A stretch of 10,172 bases of DNA from JBBQBQ01 sp038317685 (GCA_038317685.1 JBBQBQ010000117.1:1-10172); one strand, 5' to 3'. Positions 1-7,460 are shown, counted from the stretch's first letter. The notes: generated from the letters alone by a model not told the origin. Numbers and translations are program-made.

Positions 1-696
1 GTGCTCGGCGTCATCGTCATGGCGCTCGGCATGGTCCGAATTCCTCTCACCGCCTTCGCCTTCCTCGGCGGGGCACTGGCGATCGGGGTCGGATTCGGTG
101 GTCAGAACTTGATCAACAACTTCCTGAGCAGCCTGATCCTGCTGATCGAACAACCGATCAAGGTCGGGGACATCGTGGAGGCGGAAGGGGCATTGGGGCG
201 GGTCATGGCCATCGGCGGACGCTGTTCGACCATCCGCCGTTTCGACGGGGTTGACCTTCTGGTCCCGAACAGTCACCTGCTGGAGAAGACGGTTGTCAAC
301 CGGACGCTTTCGGATAACCTGGTGCGCTACGACATCAAGGTCGGCGTCGCCTACGGTTCCGTCCCCGAAGAGATCTTCCCGATCCTCGAAGGCGTGGTGG
401 CCGAACACGACCTGGTCCTCAAAGACCCGCAACCGTTGGTTCTGCTGGAGGATTTTGCGGCAAATGCACTGCTCTACGGGATTTATTACTGGACGGAGGT
501 GAACGAGCGGCTCGATGTCCGGATCATCGCCAGCGACCTGCGCCGCCGGATCGAGCAGGAGTTCCGCCAGGCCGGGATCAACATCGCCTATCCGCAGCGG
601 GATGTCCATCTGGATGCCAGCAGCCCTCTGAAAATCCAGATGGTCTCGGAGGAGGCGGGCAAGGTCGGCCGCGAGACTAAAGAGGACGAGCACTGA
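1..696 (+). CDS. MscS-family mechanosensitive ion channel, C-terminal part (5' partial)
   Basis: This is the C-terminal 231 residues of a small-conductance mechanosensitive channel. The family forms inner-membrane heptamers that open under membrane tension and release solutes during osmotic downshock. Visible: a hydrophobic lead-in (residues 1-20), then a glycine-rich pore helix equivalent to MscS TM3 (about 22-53, with ALAIGVGFGGQN and then NNFLSSLILLIEQPI), the beta domain (about 54-110, with VGDIVE, the G-x-V turn and VPNSHLL at 88-94), and the alpha/beta cytoplasmic domain ending in the family motif PQRDVHL (198-204). The tail is short and charged. The frame is open at base 1, so the GTG there is probably an internal Val codon and the upstream transmembrane helices lie outside the window. 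Whether the full protein is a short MscS or a large MscK/MscM-like form cannot be told. It is convergent with all its neighbours. Confidence 0.93.
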   Translation: MLGVIVMALGMVRIPLTAFAFLGGALAIGVGFGGQNLINNFLSSLILLIEQPIKVGDIVEAEGALGRVMAIGGRCSTIRRFDGVDLLVPNSHLLEKTVVNRTLSDNLVRYDIKVGVAYGSVPEEIFPILEGVVAEHDLVLKDPQPLVLLEDFAANALLYGIYYWTEVNERLDVRIIASDLRRRIEQEFRQAGINIAYPQRDVHLDASSPLKIQMVSEEAGKVGRETKEDEH

Positions 697-756
697 CAAC
701 GTGTCTTTAATTGCCCACTGTCAGAGCCGAAGCCGCTGCGGTGGTTTTCTATGAAA

Positions 757-771
757 GCTCAGGTCCTGAGC
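757..771. terminator. Hairpin between convergent genes, possible bidirectional terminator
   Basis: A perfect 6-bp inverted repeat, GCTCAG-GTC-CTGAGC, lies between the stop of the mscS-like gene (696) and the stop of the convergent flavin-fold gene (831). On the minus strand the stem is preceded by extra Gs and followed by TTTC. On the plus strand it is followed by CCCTTGTCC. The position suits termination from both sides, but the stem is short and the U-tracts are weak, so function is an inference. The rest of 697-830 is C-rich and shows no gene. Confidence 0.42.
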
Positions 772-830
772 CCCTTGTCCCCAACCCTGCCTCCCTCCTG
801 GCATCAAAGAGCCCTCGTATAATCTCCGCC

Positions 831-1301
831 CTACCCTGCCTTCGGCGGCGCCTGCTTGCCGGTCATCTCCTCGATCTCAATGCGGATCACCACGGTGCGC
901 GCCATTGTCTCCGGTGCATAGTCGAAAGGACCGGAAGCCCCGTACTGGCGCATAACGGCGTCGATGCCAAGGCGTCGCTCGTCGGGATCGGTGACGAAGT
1001 GGCCTCGGCCGTAACCGATAACGCTGCGGTAGTGGAAGGACCAGTTGCAGGCCCGCTCGCCGGTGACGAGTTTGACGTCGACCTCGACCTCGAAGCAGAC
1101 CCTGCTGTTATTGCGCAGAATGTTGATCTTCCGCCCCTCCGCCGCCGAGTGGAGGTAGAGAGCACCGTCCACATAGCCGTAGCTCATCGGCACCAGGTAG
1201 GGTTGGCCGTCGTCGACCAGGGCCAGACGGCAGACGCTCCCCCGTTTCAGGATATCTTCGAGAGCCGCGGGATCGGCGAGTTCTTTGTCTTTACGACGCA
1301 T
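831..1301 (-). CDS. Pyridoxamine 5'-phosphate oxidase family protein (NimA-like flavin-nucleotide-binding)
   Basis: A 156-residue protein with the split beta-barrel of the PNPOx-like/Nim flavin-binding family. The start has the family's usual form (MRRKDKE, then a helix with LEDILKRG). Next come a first strand pair (VCRLALVDDGQPYLVPMSYGY, about 22-43), the conserved LYLHSAAEGRKI segment (about 48-60) that in relatives contacts the FMN phosphate, and RVCFEVEVDV (about 67-76). Later SVIGYGRG (93-100) and a C-terminal strand (VVIRIEIEEMTGK) complete the fold. Members bind FMN or a related flavin; NimA reduces 5-nitroimidazoles, but most are uncharacterised, so no substrate is assigned. The frame stays open upstream to about 1769, inside rlpA. 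I chose the ATG at 1301 because it begins the conserved region and has AAGGA seven bases upstream (1309-1313). It is the last gene of the minus-strand run, 76 bases after rlpA. Confidence 0.88.
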   Translation of the reverse strand: MRRKDKELADPAALEDILKRGSVCRLALVDDGQPYLVPMSYGYVDGALYLHSAAEGRKINILRNNSRVCFEVEVDVKLVTGERACNWSFHYRSVIGYGRGHFVTDPDERRLGIDAVMRQYGASGPFDYAPETMARTVVIRIEIEEMTGKQAPPKAG

Positions 1302-1326
1302 GGCAGGGTCCTTTGGGGAGGGGAAG

Positions 1327-1360
1327 AGAGGACTGGCGTCCACCGGGGTGCCGGTCCTCT
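1327..1360 (-). terminator. Strong hairpin in the rlpA to PNPOx-like gap, possible terminator or attenuator
   Basis: Arms 1327-1337 (AGAGGACTGGC) and 1350-1360 (GCCGGTCCTCT) pair over 11 positions with a 12-base loop. Read as minus-strand RNA there is one C-A mismatch; read as plus-strand RNA the same position is a G-U pair. On the minus strand the stem is followed by a pyrimidine run (CTTCCCCTCCCC), not a true U-tract. It starts about 17 bases past the rlpA stop and ends just before the next gene's ribosome site. It could partly terminate rlpA transcripts or stabilise their 3' end. Confidence 0.4.
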
Positions 1361-1377
1361 GGGTTAAGAGTAAATCC

Positions 1378-2175
1378 TTATTCCATGGCCACCACGAAGC
1401 TGTTGGGGTAGCCGTTGGCCTCGAAGCTGACCCGCGCGGATTCGGCGGCCTCGAGGGTCGGATAGTTGCCGACCCTGACCCGGTAGAAGAGTTTGCCGGT
1501 GACGAATCCCTGCTGGACGCTGGCGACACCGTAGCGGGCCTGCAATTGTGAAGCGAGTCGGTTGGCGTTGTCGGGAATAGAAAAGGAGCCGACCTGGACG
1601 GCGAAACGGCCGAGGTCGTAACTCTTCGGCTGGCGATAGGCGACCTGGCCGCCGGGGGCGGTTTCCTGGTAACCAAGGGCTTCGATCCGGACCGGGGCGG
1701 TGCCGGGACCGACGACGCCCAGATCCTTGGCGGCGGCGTAGGAGAGATCGATGATCCGCCCTTTGACAAAGGGGCCGCGGTCGTTGACCCGAACCAGGGT
1801 CTGACGCCCGTTGACCTTGCTGGTGACCCGGACCATGACTCCGAGAGGAAGGGTCTTGTGGGCGGCGGTCATGGCATACATGTCGTAGACCTCGCCGTTG
1901 CTGGTCGACTTGCCGTGAAAATCGGCGCCGTACCAACTGGCGATCCCCTCTTCGACGAAACCGGTCTGCTCCCCCTGCCGGAGCGGGTCGTAGCGCTGGC
2001 CGTTGACTTCGTAGGGTTTTTCGTGTCCTTTGAATCCGCGCGTCTCCGGGGTTTCGATGACGCGGGTGCGATAGGCCGGACGGCCACAGGCGACCAGGAG
2101 GAGACAAAACCCAAGCACCAAAAAAAACCGGAACCGGGCTTCAGGTGATAGGTGCCGAAACATGGTGCAATTCAT
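1378..2175 (-). CDS. rlpA: Septal ring lytic transglycosylase RlpA family lipoprotein with SPOR domain
   Basis: A 265-residue protein with a lipoprotein signal: charged N terminus, hydrophobic stretch (about 16-29) and lipobox LVAC with the lipidated Cys at 30. The double-psi beta-barrel follows (about 75-168), starting with the RlpA signature ASWYG (79-83) and continuing through HGKSTSNGEVYD and VRVNDRGPF. Glu95 and Asp132 are spaced 37 apart, like the two acidic catalytic residues I recall for Pseudomonas RlpA, so lytic activity on glycan strands lacking stem peptides is plausible. A C-terminal SPOR domain (about 188-265, FAVQVGSFS... YRVRVGNY) should direct it to denuded septal peptidoglycan. 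The ATG at 2175 is the first in frame, but the nearest GGAGG (2193-2197) is 17 bases away, which is unusually far; an internal ATG at 2163 has no better site. It lies 64 bases after accA and may have its own promoter. Confidence 0.92.
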   Translation of the reverse strand: MNCTMFRHLSPEARFRFFLVLGFCLLLVACGRPAYRTRVIETPETRGFKGHEKPYEVNGQRYDPLRQGEQTGFVEEGIASWYGADFHGKSTSNGEVYDMYAMTAAHKTLPLGVMVRVTSKVNGRQTLVRVNDRGPFVKGRIIDLSYAAAKDLGVVGPGTAPVRIEALGYQETAPGGQVAYRQPKSYDLGRFAVQVGSFSIPDNANRLASQLQARYGVASVQQGFVTGKLFYRVRVGNYPTLEAAESARVSFEANGYPNSFVVAME

Positions 2176-2210
2176 GGAATGACAAAAGGTTTCCTCCAGA
2201 AATCAGGGCC

Positions 2211-2234
2211 GAAAAGGCGCCCCGGACCGGGCGC
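2211..2234 (-). terminator. Rho-independent terminator after accA
   Basis: Six bases after the accA stop codon (2240-2242) the minus strand reads a perfect GC stem, GCGCCC - GGTCCG - GGGCGC (2234-2229 and 2222-2217), followed by CTTTTC. A very stable stem, short loop and U-run directly behind a stop codon fit an intrinsic terminator. The U-run is only four long, so read-through into rlpA is likely to be partial. Confidence 0.62.
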
Positions 2235-2239
2235 AGGAA

Positions 2240-3193
2240 TTATTCCAGAATCTGGGTCATGGCCCGGAATTTCTGGTAGCGCTGTTCAACCAGTTCTTCG
2301 GGCGACAGAAGCTTTAACTGGTCGAAATGTTTTTTGAGGACCTTTTTGACTCTTTCGGCCGCCTCGACATGGTCGTTGTGGGCTCCGCCAGTCGGTTCGG
2401 GGATGACCTCGTCGATGACGCAACCGAGCGCCAGGATATCGTTAGCGGTCAGTTTGAGTGCCTCGGCCGCCTGGGGACCGAGGGTCCCGTCATTCCAGAG
2501 GATGGCGGCACACCCTTCGGGGGAGATGACCGCGTAGACCGAATATTCCATCATCAGCACCCGGTTGCCGACAGCGATCCCGAGAGCCCCGCCGGAGCCC
2601 CCTTCGCCGGTGACGGTGGTAATGATCGGGACGGAGAGGGCCGCCATCTCCCGCAGGTTGCGGGCGATGGCCTCGGCCTGGCCGCGCTCCTCGGCGCCGA
2701 TGCCGGGGAAGGCGCCGGGTGTGTCGACGAAGGTGAAGATCGGCAGGCCGAACTGCTCGGCCATCTGCATGATCCGCAGCGCCTTGCGGTAGCCTTCCGG
2801 GTTGGGCATGCCGAAGTTGCGGTAGACCTTTTCCTTGGTGTCGCGCCCTTTTTGGTGACCGATGACGCAGCAGGGCTGACCGTCGAAGCGGGCAAAGCCG
2901 GTGACGATCGCCGGGTCATCCCGGAAGTTGCGGTCGCCGTGAACTTCGAACCAGTCACTGAAAATGAGTTTAACAAAATCGAGGGTGAAGGGGCGATTGA
3001 CGTGGCGGGCCAGCTGGGTGCGCTGCCAGCGGGTCAGATTGGAAAAAATCTCTTCCCGAAGTTTTTCGGCTTTTTTCTCGAGCTTTTTGATATCCCCGGA
3101 AAAATCGACTTTCTCCGTGGAGTATTCCCGCAACTCGCGGATCTTCTGTTCGAGGGCGACCAGAGGCTTTTCAAACTCCAGATAGTACTGCAT
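2240..3193 (-). CDS. accA: Acetyl-CoA carboxylase carboxyltransferase subunit alpha
   Basis: A 317-residue AccA, the usual length for the family. With AccD it forms the cytoplasmic carboxyltransferase that moves CO2 from carboxybiotin on AccB to acetyl-CoA, giving malonyl-CoA for fatty acid synthesis. Visible: the N-terminal helical segment with LEFEKPLVALEQKI and a coiled-coil-like Lys/Glu stretch (about 20-55), then the crotonase-like carboxyltransferase core with HGDRNFRDDPAIVTG, GHQKGRDTKEK, GMPNPEGYRKALR, FVDTPGAFPG and the glycine-rich GEGGSGGALGI, followed by YAVISPEGCAAILW. No key block is missing. The frame allows a TTG at 3199, but the ATG at 3193 has AAGGAG at 3201-3206, seven bases away, and the TTG would sit almost on that site. 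It lies 91 bases behind dnaE; accA and dnaE are often adjacent in other proteobacteria, including E. coli. A good terminator follows it. Confidence 0.98.
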   Translation of the reverse strand: MQYYLEFEKPLVALEQKIRELREYSTEKVDFSGDIKKLEKKAEKLREEIFSNLTRWQRTQLARHVNRPFTLDFVKLIFSDWFEVHGDRNFRDDPAIVTGFARFDGQPCCVIGHQKGRDTKEKVYRNFGMPNPEGYRKALRIMQMAEQFGLPIFTFVDTPGAFPGIGAEERGQAEAIARNLREMAALSVPIITTVTGEGGSGGALGIAVGNRVLMMEYSVYAVISPEGCAAILWNDGTLGPQAAEALKLTANDILALGCVIDEVIPEPTGGAHNDHVEAAERVKKVLKKHFDQLKLLSPEELVEQRYQKFRAMTQILE

Positions 3194-3209
3194 CGACAAA
3201 CTCCTTCAG

Positions 3210-3227
3210 AAAAACCTGGACGTCAGG
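3210..3227 (-). terminator. Short hairpin with U-run between dnaE and accA
   Basis: On the minus strand CCTG-ACGTC-CAGG (3227-3215) is followed directly by five Ts (3214-3210). It lies about 57 bases after the dnaE stop and ends a few bases before the accA ribosome site. The stem is only four pairs, so it is at best a weak terminator or attenuator of read-through from dnaE into accA. The same structure has an A-run on its other flank and is nearly symmetrical. Confidence 0.33.
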
Positions 3228-3284
3228 CAAAAACCAACCCTCGTTCCTGCTGATGACGGCAGAAGCGGATCGGGTTGCGACGGG

Positions 3285-6200
3285 TTACTCAAAAGTGACG
3301 ACATTATAGCCAAAAAGCTTTTCGGTGGCATCCATTATTTCATCGCCCCCCGCCACCTTCATCCCATCGGATAGTTTCAGAACGGTTTCGCTGCGGTTGG
3401 GAATCACCAGATGGAGCAGGACCTGGCAGTTGCCGCGGTAGCGCGCCATGATCTCCTTGAGGGCCAGCAGCTGCCCCTGGTCGAGACCGGGGGTGGAGAG
3501 GCGGAAATGGACCTTGGTGGTGAGCCGTTCCTTGACCTCGCGCAGCGGGAGGACCTCGCTGACCATTAACTTGACGGTCTCCTCGCCGACATCGAGAGCA
3601 CCGGAAATGAGGAGCGGCTCTTCGCTTTTGAGGAGCTCAGCGGCGGCCAGGTAGGTTTCGGGGAAGACGACCATCTCGACGAAGCCGCTGAGATCTTCGA
3701 GGGTGACGAAAGCCATGCGGTCGCCCTTCTTGGTCGTCAACTCCTTGAGGGCGGCAACGATGCCGCAGACCTTGACCTCCTCCTTGTCGCCCCGCTCCTG
3801 GAGAGACGCGGTGTCGCAGGTGGCGAAGCGCTTGATGGCCGCGGCGTGGCGAGCCAGGGGATGACCGGTGATGTAGAAGCCAAGAGCCTCCTTCTCGAAG
3901 CCGAGGAGAAGGTTCTCCGCCCACTCGGCCACCGCCGGCAGTTGGCCATAGCCATTGCCGGCCGCCGATAGGATCTCGTCGCTGCCGAAGAGGGATTCCT
4001 GGCCCATGGCGCGTTCCCGCTGCAGCTTCTGACCCCCATCCATTGCTTCTTCGAGAGCCGCCAGGTATTGGGCGCGTTTGCCCCCCAGGGAATCGAAGGC
4101 GCCGCATTTAATGAGTGCTTCCACCACCTTCTTGTTGACCTTCTGCAGGTTGACCCGTTCACAGAAGTCGTGGAGGGAGGTAAAAGGGGTCTCGCTGCGG
4201 ACTTCGATGATCGATTCAAGGGCGGCGCTCCCGACCCCTTTGACGGCGCCGAGTCCAAACCGCATCGCCTTCGAATGGACAGTAAAGGTGCGGTCCGAAG
4301 CATTGATGTCGGGGGGCAGGACCTCGATCTCCATGGCACGAACTTCGGCGATATTTTTGATCACCTTGTCGGTGTTCTCCATGTCCTCCGTCAAGAGTGC
4401 CGCCATGAACTCGATCGGGTAGTGGGCCTTGAGGTAAGCGGTCTGATAGGCAATCAGGGCATAGGCGGCCGAGTGGGATTTGTTGAAACCGTATTCGGCA
4501 AATTTGGCCATCAGATCGAAGACCCCTTCGGCCTTCCTCAAATCGATCCCCTGTTCCTTGGCCCCGGTCAAAAACGGCTCTTTCTCCTTGGCCATGACCA
4601 CCGGATCTTTTTTCCCCATCGCCCGGCGTAAAAGATCGGCCCTGCCGAGGGAATAGCCTGCCAGGGTGCGGGAGATTTGCATGACCTGCTCCTGGTAGAC
4701 GATGACACCGTAAGTGTCTTTGAGGATCGTCTCCAATTGGGGCAGATCGTAGCTGATGGACTTTTTGCCGTGTTTGCGCTGAATGAAATCATCGACCATT
4801 CCCGAGCCCAGGGGCCCGGGACGGTAAAGGGCACAGACCGCGATGATGTCCTCGAAGCAGGATGGTTTCAACTTGATGAGCAGCTCTTTCATGCCGCTCG
4901 ATTCAAGCTGAAAAACCCCCGTGGTATTTCCGGCCTGGAGCAGCTGGTAGGCCGCAGGGTCATCGTAGGGAAGTCCGACGATGTCGAAGTCCGGGGCCTT
5001 TCCGGGACGGATCAGCTTGACGGCATTGTCGATGACGGTGAGATTTTTCAGGCCGAGGAAGTCGAACTTGACCAGTCCGATCTTCTCCACGAATTTCATG
5101 GCGTACTGCGTCACCTGCCCGCCGGACTTCGGATCGGTGTAGAGAGGAAGGTACTCCGGAAGCGGCTGGGGGGTGACCACGACGCCGGCGGCATGGGTCG
5201 AGGCGTGGCGGGTCAGCCCCTCCAGAGCCAGGGCGATGCGGAACAGTTCGGCAATCTTGGCGTCCTTTTCAGTCAGTTCCCTGAGCTTCGGTTCCTGCTG
5301 CAGCGCGTCTTTGAGGGTGATGTTGAGCACCCCGGGAACCAGCTTGGCGACCTTGTCAACTTCGCCATAGGGCATGTTCAGGGCCCGTCCGACGTCGCGG
5401 ATGACTCCCTTGGCCATCATCGTGCCGAAGGTAATGATCTGGGCAACATTTTCCGCACCGTACTTGTTCCGGACATATTCGATGACCCGCTCCCGGCCAT
5501 AGATGCAGAAATCGACGTCGATATCAGGCATCGAAACGCGTTCCGGGTTCAGAAAACGCTCGAAGAGCAGGTTATAAGGAAGCGGATCCAGATCGGTGAT
5601 GCGCATCGCGTAGCAGACCAGGCTGCCGGCGGCGCTGCCGCGACCGGGTCCGACCGGGATATCGTGATCTTTGGCCCAGTTGATGAAGTCGGCCACAATC
5701 AGCAGATAACCGGGGAAGCCCATCTGTTTGATACAGGTCAGTTCCCGTTCGAGTCGCTCAAGGTAGATGCCTTCCTGCTCGGCGGAGAAGTCAGGGCGCA
5801 GCTTGCGAAGGTCTTTAAAGCGCACCTCCAGACCGTGGCGGGCCTGCTCGTCGAGGGTTTCGTCGAGGCTCTTTCCTGGCGGGACAGCGAATTGGGGAAA
5901 GTGGTAGGTATTGAAGTCGAGTTCCAGGTTACAGCGTTCGGCAATCTCCACCGTGTTGTGCAGGGCCTCGGGGACGTGTTTGAAGAGTTCCGCCATCTCC
6001 TGGGGGGTCTTGACATAAAATTCCTCGTTAGAGAAGCGCATCCGCGACGGGTCGTCCATGGTTTTCCCGGTTTGGATGCAGAGCAGCACCTCATGGGCGA
6101 ACGCCTGGTCGCGGGTCAGATAGTGACAGTCATTGGTCGCCACCAGCGGCAGGCCCAGGGCTTGGCCAATCTCGATCAGGCCCCGATTGACCGGCGCCTG

Positions 6201-6758
6201 TTCCGGCAGAAAGTTCTCCTGTAATTCCAGAAAAAAGCGGTTGTTGTCGAAGACCTGCGCCATTTCGCCGGCGCGGCGTTGGGCATCGTCCAGTTTGCCG
6301 GCGCTGATCAGACTCGGGATCTCGCCGCCCAGGCAGGCGGTCAGGGCAATCAGCCCCTGGTTGCGTTCCCGAAGAAGGTCCCAATCGACCCGAGGGCGGT
6401 AGTAAAAACCCTCGCGGTAGGCCGCCGTGAGGAGGTGGCAGAGATTGCGGTACCCGGTTTGGTTCTGGCAGAGAAGGAGCAGGTGATGGGACGCTTCCGA
6501 GGAACCCCGGGCATTGGTCTTGTCAAAGCGGGACCCGGGGGCGACGTAGATTTCGCAGCCGATGATCGGCTTGATCCCGGCAGCCATCGCCTTGGTATAA
6601 AATTCGATAGCGCCGAACATGTTGCCGTGGTCGGTGACGGCCACCGCCGGCATGCGAAACTCTTTCGCCCGGGCCAGCAGATCGTCGATCTTGTTGGCAC
6701 CGTCGAGCAGGCTGTATTGACTGTGCAGGTGCAGGTGAACGAAGTCGGCGTGTTTCAT
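3285..6758 (-). CDS. dnaE: DNA polymerase III subunit alpha (DnaE)
   Basis: The replicative DNA polymerase catalytic subunit, 1157 residues, normal for DnaE1-type enzymes. Domains in order: PHP domain (about 5-215, HLHLHSQYSLLDG at 8-20, TDHGN at 42-46, NDCH at 209-212); palm with PGRGSAAGSLV (371-381) and the catalytic pair Asp412/Asp414 in PDIDVDF, with the third Asp at 566 in KFDFLGL; fingers with GLTRHASTHAAGVVV (514-528), RPGPLGSGM and NKSHSAAYALIAYQ; a helix-hairpin-helix segment with GVGSAALESI; an internal beta-clamp-binding motif QESLF (920-924), at the same place as the E. coli motif; and an OB fold (about 994-1068). It lacks the separate 3'-5' exonuclease domain of PolC. Unlike E. 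coli DnaE, the PHP metal ligands look complete. The ATG at 6758 begins the conserved N terminus, but no Shine-Dalgarno sequence is evident before it. It lies 40 bases after maf and upstream of accA. Confidence 0.99.
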   Translation of the reverse strand: MKHADFVHLHLHSQYSLLDGANKIDDLLARAKEFRMPAVAVTDHGNMFGAIEFYTKAMAAGIKPIIGCEIYVAPGSRFDKTNARGSSEASHHLLLLCQNQTGYRNLCHLLTAAYREGFYYRPRVDWDLLRERNQGLIALTACLGGEIPSLISAGKLDDAQRRAGEMAQVFDNNRFFLELQENFLPEQAPVNRGLIEIGQALGLPLVATNDCHYLTRDQAFAHEVLLCIQTGKTMDDPSRMRFSNEEFYVKTPQEMAELFKHVPEALHNTVEIAERCNLELDFNTYHFPQFAVPPGKSLDETLDEQARHGLEVRFKDLRKLRPDFSAEQEGIYLERLERELTCIKQMGFPGYLLIVADFINWAKDHDIPVGPGRGSAAGSLVCYAMRITDLDPLPYNLLFERFLNPERVSMPDIDVDFCIYGRERVIEYVRNKYGAENVAQIITFGTMMAKGVIRDVGRALNMPYGEVDKVAKLVPGVLNITLKDALQQEPKLRELTEKDAKIAELFRIALALEGLTRHASTHAAGVVVTPQPLPEYLPLYTDPKSGGQVTQYAMKFVEKIGLVKFDFLGLKNLTVIDNAVKLIRPGKAPDFDIVGLPYDDPAAYQLLQAGNTTGVFQLESSGMKELLIKLKPSCFEDIIAVCALYRPGPLGSGMVDDFIQRKHGKKSISYDLPQLETILKDTYGVIVYQEQVMQISRTLAGYSLGRADLLRRAMGKKDPVVMAKEKEPFLTGAKEQGIDLRKAEGVFDLMAKFAEYGFNKSHSAAYALIAYQTAYLKAHYPIEFMAALLTEDMENTDKVIKNIAEVRAMEIEVLPPDINASDRTFTVHSKAMRFGLGAVKGVGSAALESIIEVRSETPFTSLHDFCERVNLQKVNKKVVEALIKCGAFDSLGGKRAQYLAALEEAMDGGQKLQRERAMGQESLFGSDEILSAAGNGYGQLPAVAEWAENLLLGFEKEALGFYITGHPLARHAAAIKRFATCDTASLQERGDKEEVKVCGIVAALKELTTKKGDRMAFVTLEDLSGFVEMVVFPETYLAAAELLKSEEPLLISGALDVGEETVKLMVSEVLPLREVKERLTTKVHFRLSTPGLDQGQLLALKEIMARYRGNCQVLLHLVIPNRSETVLKLSDGMKVAGGDEIMDATEKLFGYNVVTFE

Positions 6759-6774
6759 TGAGGGCTTGATTTCA

Positions 6775-6796
6775 GGGTTCGGGGTCTGGGGGTTCG
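6775..6796. repeat. Spaced direct repeat GGGTTCG in the maf to dnaE gap
   Basis: GGGTTCG occurs at 6775-6781 and 6790-6796, fifteen bases apart, within the 40-base gap between the maf stop and the dnaE start. On the coding strand this reads as CGAACCC units in a C-rich run, in the place where an upstream ribosome site would be expected. This is a sequence observation only; no function is assigned. Confidence 0.4.
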
Positions 6797-6798
6797 AG

Positions 6799-7380
6799 TT
6801 ACAGGACGGTTACGCCGAAGCGCTCCAGCAGAGTGGTCAGCTTAATCAGCGGCAGGCCGATCAGGGTGGTGTAGTCGTGACCTTCAAGCTTTTCCATGAG
6901 GGCGATACCGAGGCCCTCGATCTTGAAGGAACCGGCGCAGTCAACCGGATTTTCCCGCTCGACATAGCGCCGCAGCTGCTCCTCAGTCAACGCCCGAAGG
7001 GTCACCGTGAAGGTATCATAATCGACGGCCGATTCGCCGGTGACGGCGTCAAAGAGCGCCAATCCGGTAAAAAAGGTGTGACTGCGCCCGGCCATTCCAC
7101 GCAGCTGGTCCACAGCCTCCACGGCATTCCCCGGTTTGCCGAGGATGCGGCGTCTGGCATCGACAAAGACCTGATCGGCACCGATGATCACCGCCTCGGG
7201 AAAGTGTTTGCGCAGGCTTTCGGCCTTCTGCAGAGCGAGGTGCTTGACCAGCAGTTCCGGCGCCACCGACTGGTCAAGCTCCTCAAAAAAGAGGGGCGAG
7301 GCGCTGACAAAGGGGAGACCAAGCTGCTGCAGCAGCGCTTTGCGATAGGGGCTGGTGGATGCCAGTACGATCGGTCGCAT
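6799..7380 (-). CDS. maf: Maf family nucleotide pyrophosphatase, YceF (m7GTP pyrophosphatase) type
   Basis: A 193-residue Maf/HAM1-fold house-cleaning enzyme, full length for the family. It hydrolyses nucleoside triphosphates to monophosphate and pyrophosphate in the cytoplasm. Motifs in order: LASTSPYRKALL (6-17), the FFEELDQ acidic segment (31-37), an ALQKAESL helix, IIGADQVF (71-78) with the Asp-Gln pair, GKP, TFFTGLALF, and the long signature CAGSFKIEGLGIALMEKLEG followed by LIGLPLIKL. These blocks match E. coli YceF, which prefers 7-methyl-GTP, more closely than YhdE, which prefers dTTP/UTP; the substrate is inferred from that likeness. The ATG at 7380 opens directly into the conserved strand and has GAGG seven bases upstream (7388-7391). 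It lies 80 bases after the unknown protein and 40 bases before dnaE, probably in one transcript with dnaE. Confidence 0.93.
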   Translation of the reverse strand: MRPIVLASTSPYRKALLQQLGLPFVSASPLFFEELDQSVAPELLVKHLALQKAESLRKHFPEAVIIGADQVFVDARRRILGKPGNAVEAVDQLRGMAGRSHTFFTGLALFDAVTGESAVDYDTFTVTLRALTEEQLRRYVERENPVDCAGSFKIEGLGIALMEKLEGHDYTTLIGLPLIKLTTLLERFGVTVL

Positions 7381-7395
7381 CAGTGATCCTCGGCT

Positions 7396-7419
7396 CGGTA
7401 AAGTGCCCCATTTTTACCG
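7396..7419. other. 7-bp inverted repeat upstream of maf
   Basis: CGGTAAA (7396-7402) and TTTACCG (7413-7419) form a perfect 7-bp inverted repeat with a 10-base spacer, immediately upstream of the maf ribosome site in the gap between the unknown protein and maf. The T-run is inside the stem-loop and no U-tract follows, so it does not look like a terminator. It could be an operator half-site pair or a leader hairpin; nothing decides between them. Confidence 0.3.
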
Positions 7420-7460
7420 CAGGCCGGAAGGAAATGCAACGCCGGAAAGGCCCCTCCCGC

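Noticed and set aside
818..823. Perfect TATAAT on the plus strand, possible antisense promoter into the flavin-fold gene
   Set aside because: There is no acceptable -35 element at 16-18 bases, and no plus-strand gene lies downstream; a chance match is likely.
1302..1769. Open upstream extension of the flavin-fold gene reading frame into rlpA, giving a 312-residue product
   Set aside because: The extension is low-complexity Ser/Pro/Arg-rich sequence in a shadow frame of rlpA; the ATG at 1301 has a good ribosome site and begins the conserved domain.
3194..3199. TTG start for accA two codons upstream of the ATG
   Set aside because: It would sit only one base from the AAGGAG ribosome site, whereas the ATG at 3193 has ideal spacing.
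2327..3253. A 308-codon open frame on the plus strand opposite accA
   Set aside because: It is a mirror frame of accA, with a biased composition and no recognisable family or ribosome site.
4677..6224. A 515-codon open frame on the plus strand opposite dnaE
   Set aside because: It lies antisense to strongly conserved dnaE codons, and such long mirror frames are expected in GC-rich coding DNA. The translation shows no recognisable domain.
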